DNA of 64,000 nucleotides from positions 55,919 to 119,918 of the forward strand of contig PAQH01000008.1 of NCBI GenBank assembly GCA_002709225.1, read 5' to 3'. This stretch comes from Planctomycetaceae bacterium. Its GTDB lineage: Bacteria; Planctomycetota; Planctomycetia; Pirellulales; Pirellulaceae. Position 1 is the stretch's first letter. Every line of letters starts with the position of its first letter. A program made the position numbers and the translations under genes. This document shows, in pieces, positions 27,890 through 35,764 of this stretch. The notes below the pieces were generated by a model. That model did no database searches. It saw nothing but the letters and a program-made list of their open reading frames with translations, and was not told where the DNA came from.

Positions 27890-28745
27890 CCACACAATCG
27901 GTTTGATCGGAATTGGCTTGCTGGGTACCGCAATGGCCGAGCGGTTGCAAAATTCAGGGATGAAGGTCTTTGGATACGACATTGTCGCAGCACGGTGTCA
28001 CGAATTGAGCTCATCCGGAGGTCAAGTTGCCCAATCCGCATCACAAGTCGCGGAAGAGTGCTCCTTCGTTCTGCTCAGCTTGCCGCACTCGGGAGTCGTG
28101 CGTGATGTAATCGCCGAGCTACCCGTCAAGAAAATGCGGAACCACATCATTGTCGACACAACGACCGGGGATCCCCGCACCAGCGCCCAGTTGGCCGAAT
28201 CCCTGAAAACCTCAAACATCGGGTACCTCGATGCGACGGTTGCCGGGTCGAGCGAACAGGCACGACGTGGAGACATCATCATCATGGCGGGGGGCAAAAC
28301 TGAAATCTTCGACAAATCTCGCTGGCTACTCGACCTGCTCGCCGCAAACGTCTTCCAAATTGGCCCGGCAGGCAGTGGTGCCCGCATGAAACTTGTCGTC
28401 AACCTGGTACTTGGTCTCAATCGCGCCGTCCTGGCAGAGGGGATCTCTTTAGCAGAACGTTGTGGTCTGGATACCCAGCTGGCACTAGAAGTACTCAAAG
28501 CGGGAGCCGCCTATTCGGCGGTCATGGACAACAAGGGCGAGAAGATGGTCAACCGTGACTTTTCCACCCAGGCAAGGCTTGCGCAGCATCTTAAGGATGT
28601 CGATCTGATTCTGCAGTTGGCAGCACAGTCGGACCTGTCGGCACCGTTGTCGGAAACTCACCGCTCGCTACTGTTAAAAGCGGTCGAGCAAGGATATGGA
28701 AACGCCGACAACAGCGCAGTCATCCGCGCCTACCACGATACCTGA
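27879..28745 (+). CDS. NAD(P)-dependent beta-hydroxyacid-type dehydrogenase
   Basis: 288 residues from the ATG at 27879 (or 27882), overlapping the mobA stop (TGA at 27887-27889) by about 11 bases. It is a 3-hydroxyisobutyrate/tartronate-semialdehyde-type dehydrogenase: Rossmann motif IGLIGIGLLGTAMAERL, VLLSLPHSGVV, the substrate-binding YLDATVAGSSEQARRGD (family pattern DAPVSGG), then GSGARMKLVVNLVLGLN with the catalytic Lys, and the KDVDLILQLA helix. Members reduce or oxidise short hydroxy acids or act as imine reductases. The DATVAGSS variant departs from the usual DAPVSGG, so the substrate may be unusual. The overlap with mobA suggests one transcript, but no functional link is known. Confidence 0.9.
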   Translation: MMIDHTIGLIGIGLLGTAMAERLQNSGMKVFGYDIVAARCHELSSSGGQVAQSASQVAEECSFVLLSLPHSGVVRDVIAELPVKKMRNHIIVDTTTGDPRTSAQLAESLKTSNIGYLDATVAGSSEQARRGDIIIMAGGKTEIFDKSRWLLDLLAANVFQIGPAGSGARMKLVVNLVLGLNRAVLAEGISLAERCGLDTQLALEVLKAGAAYSAVMDNKGEKMVNRDFSTQARLAQHLKDVDLILQLAAQSDLSAPLSETHRSLLLKAVEQGYGNADNSAVIRAYHDT

Positions 28746-28977
28746 ACTGGGCCAATACGCCTTTACGGAGAAACAGCTCTTGGCGTAGTTCGGCCACCGC
28801 AGCCGGACGCTGCCACCAGAAAATGACAGCAGCAAACACAAACCTCAGGTAACCCGTCGGAAACCTGCCACCCGCCACAGATATACTACCTGGATTCACA
28901 AACTGAGTTACCGTAAGTTGATCAAACAGATCAGAGGCAAAGACGTACTTCACTCTATTGGTCGCCTATTCACCGTG

Positions 28978-29376
28978 ATGAAACACCTCTCCACAAACCT
29001 GCTATGGGCCGCTGCCTATGGAATCTTCCTGGCTACCACCGTGGGATCTCTGTTCTGGGTGCGCGGTAACGTTGCTCAACAGTTTCAAAATACCCAATCC
29101 CAGTCAGACTGGGACCTCTGGCGACAAGAGGCAGCCCGCCAGTCACAGGGTACAGGACCCGTTCAACGACGTGTCCCCCAAAGCAGACAACCGCCAATTG
29201 TTGTGTTAATGGGACAACACTTTGTGGTATGCGTCGCCGCCGTCGCGACTCTGGGTTCTGCATTATTCGGAACATTGATGTTTCTCATTCGTGGTGCTTG
29301 GGCCGATACAACCCCCGCTCCGCACCTGGAACCAGTCCCGGCCTCCGGTTCTCCAGACACCGATTCCAACCTGTGA
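28978..29376 (+). CDS. Hypothetical two-helix membrane protein
   Basis: 132 residues from the ATG at 28978; an in-phase start at 28918 is less likely. Two hydrophobic segments are visible: LLWAAAYGIFLATTVGSLFW near the N-terminus and VCVAAVATLGSALFGTLMFL near the C-terminus, separated by a Gln/Arg-rich polar stretch of about 55 residues. The tail is Pro/Ser/Asp-rich. I recognise no family. It is followed 41 bp later by another small membrane protein on the same strand, so the two may form an operon. Confidence 0.6.
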   Translation: MKHLSTNLLWAAAYGIFLATTVGSLFWVRGNVAQQFQNTQSQSDWDLWRQEAARQSQGTGPVQRRVPQSRQPPIVVLMGQHFVVCVAAVATLGSALFGTLMFLIRGAWADTTPAPHLEPVPASGSPDTDSNL

Positions 29377-29417
29377 ACGAGCACAAGTCGACGTTTGGGT
29401 AAAAGACAAGCAACCTT

Positions 29418-29909
29418 ATGAGCGGCCCACAAACTTCCATCGTGGATCCTCGATCCACACCACAACTGCCGGTCAGGATCACCTGCTGGCCGGCCCGTCA
29501 AAAGCCGATATGGAGCGCCTTCGTCGCCGTACTTTTCGCATTCGCCGGGTCGTTCGCTGGGGAGGTTTCTGGAAGCCCCTTGATGGGATTCTTGGCCGCA
29601 AGTGCACTGGTCCTGTCGACATGGAGAAGATGGGTTCCGATCACCTTCGAAATCAGCCAAACAGGTATCGAACGCATCATTCTGGGAAGAAAATTCCGTT
29701 GTACCTGGCTACAAGTCGGCCGTTACGAGGTACGTCCCAACGGAATCTGGCTGCTCCCCGAAGCTGAGCCAACCCCAGGTGAATTTTTTTGCGGATTGTT
29801 CATCGAAGTCGAGGCCCCAAGCGAAGCTCTGGTCAACACAGTTGATCACTGTTTTCGAACTCGGTTTTCGTCGGAGAGTAGCTTTATCATTTCCCCGCGA
29901 GCACATTGA
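29418..29909 (+). CDS. Hypothetical membrane protein with PH-like tail
   Basis: 163 residues. After a polar N-terminus, residues about 35-75 are hydrophobic and could form two helices (FVAVLFAFAGSFAGEVSG and LMGFLAASALVLSTW). The following part (VPITFEISQTGIERIILGRK, then CTWLQVGRYEV) reads like the small beta-barrel found in bacterial PH-like membrane proteins, though this is only a resemblance in pattern. No motif for catalysis. Probably co-transcribed with the preceding gene. Function unknown. Confidence 0.6.
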   Translation: MSGPQTSIVDPRSTPQLPVRITCWPARQKPIWSAFVAVLFAFAGSFAGEVSGSPLMGFLAASALVLSTWRRWVPITFEISQTGIERIILGRKFRCTWLQVGRYEVRPNGIWLLPEAEPTPGEFFCGLFIEVEAPSEALVNTVDHCFRTRFSSESSFIISPRAH

Positions 29910-30083
29910 GTCCGGTGACTGCAACAACTTACTCGACAAATACGAGCGTTCTCTTTTCAACCTGACGTGAACTTCTGGCCGGAGTACCACTAAGAAACTC
30001 GTCTCTTGTTGCCAGGCAAGCAAGTTTCTTCGACAATTGAAATTTGCGTTTCTTCGTTCTTTTCCCTCAGAAACAACACACCC

Positions 30084-31478
30084 ATGTCCACTCCAGACGC
30101 CAACTCGGTCACGGAACGTATCGCCATAGCCCAAACCACCGAAGAGCGGTTTCTGCGGCAGATTTTCATCCGGGCACAGATGACCGACTTTGTTCGTGAC
30201 CCACTCTTGATGGATCGGTCCGACGGGCTGCACTATTGGGACGTCCAAGGGAAACAATACCTTGACGGCTTGTCGGGGATTTATGTCGCCAACGTGGGGC
30301 ACAATAACCGGCGCGTTATTAATGCTGTCCGAGAGCAACTCGATCAAATGGCATTTGCACCAGTCATGCACGGCTCCAACCCCGTCGCGGTTCAACTTGC
30401 CAACCGCCTGGTCGATATCGCACCAGGTGACCTGTCCGCGGTGAAATTCGCCTCCGGTGGTTCGGAAACCACCGAAGCGGCGATCAAGATGGCGCGCCAA
30501 TTTCATCATCTTCAGGGCCGCAGCAAGAAATACAAGATAATCTCCCGTTACGAGTCCTGGCATGGGTCGACAACCGGCTCCCTGTCCGCTTCCGGGCTCA
30601 CCGCGCGACGCAGTCTCCACGAACCGCTGGCTCCGGGATTCATTCACGTCTTTCCGCCTACTTGCTACCGCTGCCCCTTCGGAAACGACCTCTCCGATTG
30701 TGGTATCACCTGTGGGAGTATTATTGAAAGTGTGATTGAAATGGAAGGTCCCGATACCGTAGCAGCCATCATCGTGGAACCGATCGGGCACACCGGAGGC
30801 ATCATTGATCCACCGGAGGAATATCTCCCCCTGTTGCGTGAGATTTGCGATCGCCACAACGTGCTGCTAATCTTCGATGAGATCATCAATGGAATGGGCC
30901 GCACTGGAGAGATGTTCGCGGCCGATACATTCGGTGTTGTTCCTGACCTGCTCTGCCTGGGGAAAGGACTCAGTGGCGGTTACGCTCCCGTGGCAGCTCT
31001 CCTCGCAAGGAAGCACGTCGCCGATGCTTTCTGGGGGGACTCCGCAGTGAATCCAGGGTTTGTGGAAGGACACACTTTTGAAGGAAACCCTGTCGCCTGC
31101 GCAGCGGGACTCGCCGTCATTGATGAAATGCTGGAACACGACCTCTGCAGTAATGCGAAAAAAATGGGACAACGCTTGCGGGGACACCTGGAAGCCCTGC
31201 GAAAACACGGCATCGTCGGTGACGTCCGCGGAAAGGGCCTCTTTCTAGGTGTAGAATGGGTAGCGAATCCAGCAACGAAAGAGCGTTTTTCGCCGCCTCT
31301 GGGAACAGCAATCGGCCGCCGTGCGCTCGATCTGGGGTTGCTTACGCGATTTGATCCGCATTGGCTGGCCGTTGGACCACCGCTGACGATCAACGCATCC
31401 CAGATCGACGAAATCGCTCAGATCCTCGACCAGGCAGTTGGACAATGCCTTGCCGAACGGGGCTTCCAATCCAGCTGA
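30084..31478 (+). CDS. Class III (omega-type) aminotransferase
   Basis: 464 residues from the ATG at 30084; the upstream extension to 30006 is not supported. A PLP fold-type I enzyme of the ornithine/beta-alanine/GABA aminotransferase class. Visible landmarks: YLDGLSGIYVANVGHNN, ASGGSETTEAAIKMAR (cofactor phosphate), YESWHGSTTG, LLIFDEIINGMGRTGEMF (Asp to the pyridine nitrogen), CLGKGLSGGYAPVAA with the Schiff-base Lys, and the C-terminal GKGLFLGVEW with TRFDPHWLAVGPPLT. A polyamine, beta-alanine or aminoketone substrate is plausible; the exact one cannot be read. An SDR gene follows 114 bp later, which could process the product aldehyde or ketone. Confidence 0.93.
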   Translation: MSTPDANSVTERIAIAQTTEERFLRQIFIRAQMTDFVRDPLLMDRSDGLHYWDVQGKQYLDGLSGIYVANVGHNNRRVINAVREQLDQMAFAPVMHGSNPVAVQLANRLVDIAPGDLSAVKFASGGSETTEAAIKMARQFHHLQGRSKKYKIISRYESWHGSTTGSLSASGLTARRSLHEPLAPGFIHVFPPTCYRCPFGNDLSDCGITCGSIIESVIEMEGPDTVAAIIVEPIGHTGGIIDPPEEYLPLLREICDRHNVLLIFDEIINGMGRTGEMFAADTFGVVPDLLCLGKGLSGGYAPVAALLARKHVADAFWGDSAVNPGFVEGHTFEGNPVACAAGLAVIDEMLEHDLCSNAKKMGQRLRGHLEALRKHGIVGDVRGKGLFLGVEWVANPATKERFSPPLGTAIGRRALDLGLLTRFDPHWLAVGPPLTINASQIDEIAQILDQAVGQCLAERGFQSS

Positions 31479-31592
31479 TGCTCATCCGCTCGCCATCCCA
31501 AGCGGGGAGTCGAGCCACATTGAATTGGTATCGCACCAGGTGCGCCAATTCCAAAGCTCCACACTCACTCACAAGCACGAACGGAATACCGC

Positions 31593-32381
31593 ATGGCTGA
31601 AATTCTGAAATCGGCGATCGTGACAGGCGGTGCTTCAGGAATCGGTGAAGCAACCGTCCTGATGCTCGCGGAACAGGGTTACCATGTTTGGGCAGGTGAT
31701 ATCCAGATCACTGATGAATCCCAGTCCGCTTTCACGAAACGAGGTATCCAATTCAGACATTGCGATGTTCGCAATGAACAACAGATAATCGACTTAATCT
31801 CCAACGCTGCTAAGGCAACCGGCCGTATCGACTTACTGGTCAACAACGCTGGTGTCGGAATGGTAAAAGCGATCACCGATGTCGCTGCAGAGGAATGGGA
31901 CTTGTGCCTTGACACCAATCTCAAAGCCGCTTTTCTGACCTGTAAATACGCCATTCCACGGATGCGCCCCGCAGGTGGTTCGATCGTCAATATCGCTAGT
32001 AATGCTGGCTTACTACCGCGCGCCCACGACCCGGTCTACTCGATTAGTAAAGCGGCACTGGTCGCACTCACTAAGAGCCTGGCTCTTTGCCATAGTGTTG
32101 ACAAGATCCGTGTCAATTGCGTCTGCCCTGGTCCAGTTGGTGACACCGGGATGATTAACGCCGACATCGCAGCGGCGGCGGATCCGGTGGCATTTCGTCA
32201 GTCACTAATTGATGCCAGTCCCCTGGCACGTGCCGCGCAGAGGATGATCTCACCACGAGAAATCGCTGCCGCAGTAGTCTACCTGGCGAGCGAGCAGAGT
32301 CAGATGATCACAGGAACAGCTATTGCGATCGACGGCGGTAAATCGCTTGGAGTGCCCCCTGGGGTCCCAACACCACAATAA
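31593..32381 (+). CDS. SDR family oxidoreductase
   Basis: 262 residues. Classical SDR: VTGGASGIGEATVLML for NAD(P), VNNAGVGMV, the Ser in NIASNAGLLP, and YSISKAALVALTKSL with the catalytic Tyr and Lys; the C-terminal QMITGTAIAIDGG is standard. An Asp follows the second beta strand (VWAGDIQ), which usually favours NAD over NADP. It lies after the class III aminotransferase on the same strand and may be its partner; substrate unknown. Not closely similar to the SDR at 15267. Confidence 0.92.
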   Translation: MAEILKSAIVTGGASGIGEATVLMLAEQGYHVWAGDIQITDESQSAFTKRGIQFRHCDVRNEQQIIDLISNAAKATGRIDLLVNNAGVGMVKAITDVAAEEWDLCLDTNLKAAFLTCKYAIPRMRPAGGSIVNIASNAGLLPRAHDPVYSISKAALVALTKSLALCHSVDKIRVNCVCPGPVGDTGMINADIAAAADPVAFRQSLIDASPLARAAQRMISPREIAAAVVYLASEQSQMITGTAIAIDGGKSLGVPPGVPTPQ

Positions 32382-32594
32382 GTTCTCGGCATGTAGTTGG
32401 TATCACTACGCCTCACTGCCGTATTACGATCCCGCTTCCGGTTAGGACCGTCGCGTTGGCAAATGTCGTGCGTTTCATCTGACTGATGTCTGCCCCTGGC
32501 ATTCGTCTTGCCATCATAATCATGCTACGATCTCTGCTAACTGTTTGCGCATTGTCAGACAGATTCCATACCCTCACTTCAACACGTTGATTCC

Positions 32595-33626
32595 ATGCCG
32601 GCAACGCGTTCCATCATCGAGTTCAACAATGCCGAAGAGCCCTTGTTTGCTGGTGTAGACGTCGGGGGGACGAACACCAAGATCGGGATCGTCGACAACC
32701 AAGGTAGAACCCTCGCCTTTACGACGCTGCCAACCGAAGAAGAGAAAGGCGCAGAGGATGCAGTTCAGCGCATGGCCCTGGCCGTGCGAAGACTGACAGA
32801 GGAACACGGCGTCGATCAGGATTCGATCCAGGCAATCGGCCTAGGCACTCCCGGATCGATGGACATTGAACAAGGAATGATCGTCGAACCACCCAATATG
32901 CCGCACTGGAGAAACTTTCCGATCCGCGACCGACTGAGTCTCGCATGTGGAAAACCAGTTCGATTCGCCAACGATGCCAATGCCGCCGCCTACGGGGAAT
33001 TCTGGATTGGCAGTGGCAAATCACATTCCAGCCTAATCATGTTAACCCTTGGAACCGGCGTCGGCGGTGGAGTCGTTGTCCACGGTCAACTGATTGATGG
33101 AGTCAATAGCTTTGGGTCGGAATGCGGTCACATGATCGTCGATTCCCGACCCGATGCCAGACTGTGTGTTTGGGGAGGAGGACGCGGAGAACTAGAGGCA
33201 TATGCCAGCGCGCCAGCGGTCGTTGCCCGCACCCAAGAAGTCCTGTCCGACAACCGTGCTTCGTCAGTACACAATCGTGTCGGGCAAGGAGAAACACTGA
33301 GTACTCGCATGCTCGCCGAGGAAGCCGAAAACGGCGATGCTTTTGCAACTGAAATTGTGCTGGAAACTGGGCGTTACCTGGGAGTCGCAGTTACCACACT
33401 CGTCCACATCATTGACCCAGGTGTTGTAATCCTAGGTGGCGCTATGAATTTTGGAGGCTCAGAAACCGACACCGGGAGGCGTTTCCTGGCGGCAATACGA
33501 AGCGAGTTCCAGTCGCGCGCTTACGGGATCGTACGCGACAAAACGACGATCAAGTTTGCCGCCCTGGGGGGTGACGCAGGCTACATCGGCGCAGCTGGAA
33601 TTGCCCGTGCCGCGCGGGCAGGCTGA
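32595..33626 (+). CDS. ROK family sugar kinase (glucokinase-like) with eroded zinc site
   Basis: 343 residues. ROK kinases phosphorylate glucose, N-acetylglucosamine, fructose and related sugars. The phosphate loop is AGVDVGGTNTKIGIVD, the catalytic Asp is in RFANDANAAAYGE, and GTGVGGGVVVHG and IDPGVVILGGAMNFG bind the adenine nucleotide. The ROK zinc site (normally His plus CxCGxxGCxE) is altered: GHMIVD keeps the His but the loop reads LCVWGGGRGELEAYAS, with only one of the Cys ligands left. Whether zinc is still bound is doubtful. The gene stands alone, 213 bp after the SDR. Cytoplasmic. Named glucokinase only by family. Confidence 0.9.
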   Translation: MPATRSIIEFNNAEEPLFAGVDVGGTNTKIGIVDNQGRTLAFTTLPTEEEKGAEDAVQRMALAVRRLTEEHGVDQDSIQAIGLGTPGSMDIEQGMIVEPPNMPHWRNFPIRDRLSLACGKPVRFANDANAAAYGEFWIGSGKSHSSLIMLTLGTGVGGGVVVHGQLIDGVNSFGSECGHMIVDSRPDARLCVWGGGRGELEAYASAPAVVARTQEVLSDNRASSVHNRVGQGETLSTRMLAEEAENGDAFATEIVLETGRYLGVAVTTLVHIIDPGVVILGGAMNFGGSETDTGRRFLAAIRSEFQSRAYGIVRDKTTIKFAALGGDAGYIGAAGIARAARAG

Positions 33627-33704
33627 AGTCTGCCCCCCTCGGCACGGAACGTAGTCACACCACCTGGCCAACCCCCCCATTCACAGACGGAAACCAGGCC
33701 ATTT

Positions 33705-34223
33705 CTAGCACAGGGTATTGAGTGCCTGCAGCGCGGCGTCGTAATCCGGCTCTTCGGTCACTTCACCCACCGTTTGCGCATAAGCGACAGTTCCTGTGGC
33801 ATCAAGCACAAAGACGCCGCGCGCCAGCAACTTGAGTTCCTCGATGAGCATACCCCAGTTCTGACCAAAATTACGGTCCTGGTAATCGCTACCAACGCGC
33901 ATGCTCTGAATATCTTCGGCCCCACAAAAGCGGCCCATGGCAAACGGTAAATCAAGGCTAATCGTCAACGCATTGATACGATCGCCAAGCTCCGCGAGTT
34001 CCTGATTGAATCGTTTGGTCTGGACCTGACAAACGGGCGTATCCAAGGATGGCACAACACTGATAATCGACGGCTTGCCGGCTAGGTCAGCGCGTGTCAC
34101 AGTGTGCAAGCCATCAGCAAAGTAGTGCACCGTGAAATCCGGTGCCGCCTGCCCGACTTGGACCGCCTCACCAGCCAAAGTCAACGGTGTTCCTTTGAAT
34201 GTAACTGCTGCTTCGCGCCCCAT
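33705..34223 (-). CDS. tpx: Thiol peroxidase
   Basis: 172 residues from the ATG at 34223, with GAGGG nine bases upstream; the longer frame to 34298 is rejected. Tpx is an atypical 2-Cys peroxiredoxin that reduces peroxides with thioredoxin. The peroxidatic Cys is in SLDTPVCQVQTKRF and the resolving Cys in MGRFCGAEDIQSM, at the expected spacing. The N-terminus MGREAAVTFKGTPLTLAGE is characteristic. An extra C-terminal Cys (last residue) is not a family feature. It converges with the ROK gene. Confidence 0.95.
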   Translation of the reverse strand: MGREAAVTFKGTPLTLAGEAVQVGQAAPDFTVHYFADGLHTVTRADLAGKPSIISVVPSLDTPVCQVQTKRFNQELAELGDRINALTISLDLPFAMGRFCGAEDIQSMRVGSDYQDRNFGQNWGMLIEELKLLARGVFVLDATGTVAYAQTVGEVTEEPDYDAALQALNTLC

Positions 34224-34546
34224 CCTAATACCCTCACATTCATGATTTAGAGAACCAAATAAACCCACTCCGCCAGGATCCCGGCGAGAACGAGCCAACG
34301 CACTGACGTGCTGTCCGGATCTTACGCGATTTCCAGAGGCACGTTGACTTTCGCGCGAACATTGGCGCCTGAAACGGAAACGGTTTGTTTAGTATCGCGC
34401 GATGCCAACAGAGCGACAAGGGGGTTACGATGCCCAGATTCCATCTCATGTGGTGCTCTGAAAGGTCACCGCACCAGCCAAAACACCGACGTTGCGCCAC
34501 ACACCCAAGCCCATAACGTAAAGATGCCAAACCGCGGCAGAGAGGG

Positions 34547-34747
34547 TTACTCGCTTGCCTCGTAAAGCACAATCACCAACACGTCCGAAGAAGAAAAACC
34601 CTGCGCACTACTGGACGGCGTCTGGGGCGCAATATTACCTGTGACCTGCACAATCTTCGCGCCCGAAGCCTCCACCCAATTGTTGATTTCTTCCTCAAGG
34701 TTCCAGAGTTCTGTTTCGACACCCTTGAAAATTTTGACCCGCCTCAT
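34547..34747 (-). CDS. Conserved small protein, 66 residues
   Basis: Start ATG at 34747, preceded by GGGAGGAAA. The product begins MRRVKIFKGVETELWNLEEE and ends SSSDVLVIVLYEASE, with an amphipathic helix (ELWNLEEEINNWVEAS), a central AKIVQVTGNIAPQTP and a closing beta strand. From memory, proteins of this pattern occur widely in planctomycetes as unnamed small proteins. The strand-helix-strand-strand outline suggests a compact alpha/beta fold. Function unknown. It lies between tpx and the ferredoxin gene, transcribed away from the latter. Confidence 0.7.
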   Translation of the reverse strand: MRRVKIFKGVETELWNLEEEINNWVEASGAKIVQVTGNIAPQTPSSSAQGFSSSDVLVIVLYEASE

Positions 34748-35151
34748 TGCCAGTTTCCTCCCCAAGAACGAAACATACGAATCAGTCTCCGGACTAGCTT
34801 ATTGTGTGGTGTCTTTTCATTCTGTCAATTGAATCGCGTTTGTGGTCCGCTACTGCCCGTCTGTTACACCAAATCCGGAAACCGCTGCCAACCACCCTAC
34901 CATTCACCCCACCCTGCCGCCTCACTTGCCCAATTAAGCAAGTCTCTCAGCACACAAAACGTGCGAATGGACCGCCAAAGTTATCGGACAACTTCAGGGC
35001 TATGGTTGTCTAGCCAGTGATTCTCAAAGCAATCGAAGCTGCCCACATTCCAACAAGCCTCGCGCAAATACCGGATTTGCTACTTTACTGGAATGCTGCA
35101 AAGGAGTTTGGTACATTGGGCCAAACTGTCTCCAAGCAGAGGAAAATCGGC
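34748..35151. other. 404 bp divergent gap upstream of the ferredoxin gene
   Basis: No coding region found; frames of 60-70 residues here have no family resemblance. Pyrimidine- and C-rich on the forward strand from about 34840 to 34960. It should hold the promoters of the small gene and of the ferredoxin/FAD oxidoreductase set. Notably it is far too short to hide an aldehyde oxidoreductase gene. Confidence 0.45.
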
Positions 35152-35628
35152 ATGCCTAAGAGTCTCAAGATTGTTCCGGATAAATGTACCGGCTGCATGC
35201 AGTGCGAGTTGGCGTGTTCCTGGGTACAAACTGGAACGTTTGCGCCGTCCAAGAGCGTAATACGAGTCAATGTATTCGATGAAGAAGCCAGTTACGCACC
35301 ATATACGTGCCTGCAGTGCGACGAAGCCTGGTGCATGACCGCCTGCCCAGTGAACGCTATCGGCACCGACCAGAATGGTGCCAAACTGGTTAGCGAAGAA
35401 CTCTGTATCGGCTGCCACCTCTGCACGCTGGCCTGTCCGTTTGGAACCGTTTTCACTCTGCCCAAAACCGACAAAGCGAGCAAGTGCAATCTCTGTGGCG
35501 GTGATCCGGCCTGTGCCGTTGCTTGCCCAACTTCAGCGATTGTATATGAAGAAAGTACACCCGCTGGCGACTGGTTTGGACCATGGTCGGAGAAGGTCAA
35601 TAAGAATTATGTGGCGGCAAATTCTTGA
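35152..35628 (+). CDS. Four-cluster ferredoxin subunit (AorA/HydN-like)
   Basis: 158 residues from the ATG at 35152, with GAGGAAAA upstream; the frame to 35017 is leader. Sixteen Cys in four groups would bind four [4Fe-4S] clusters: CTGCMQCELAC, CLQCDEAWCMTACP, CIGCHLCTLACP and CNLCGGDPACAVACP. This is the polyferredoxin subunit used by molybdenum/tungsten oxidoreductases and some hydrogenases to pass electrons. With the FAD oxidoreductase and the MoaD/ThiS-like gene that follow, it matches the aorA, aorC and aorD order of tungsten-dependent aldehyde oxidoreductase loci, but the catalytic aorB gene is absent from the window. No signal peptide, so cytoplasmic. Confidence 0.88.
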   Translation: MPKSLKIVPDKCTGCMQCELACSWVQTGTFAPSKSVIRVNVFDEEASYAPYTCLQCDEAWCMTACPVNAIGTDQNGAKLVSEELCIGCHLCTLACPFGTVFTLPKTDKASKCNLCGGDPACAVACPTSAIVYEESTPAGDWFGPWSEKVNKNYVAANS

Positions 35629-35764
35629 AACAATTCAAGCTTGTTGTGCAACTCCACGACACTGAAAATCGGCACCGACGAGACGCCATGGCTTTTCCGC
35701 CAGCAACGAAGGCCACTTATTCCCTGCCGGGTCTAACCCGGGCAAAACTGTTCGTGAGGAAATT

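Noticed and set aside
29709-30857. 382-codon reverse frame
   Set aside because: It lies antisense to the class III aminotransferase and extends over its upstream gap; the aminotransferase has full motif support and this frame has none.
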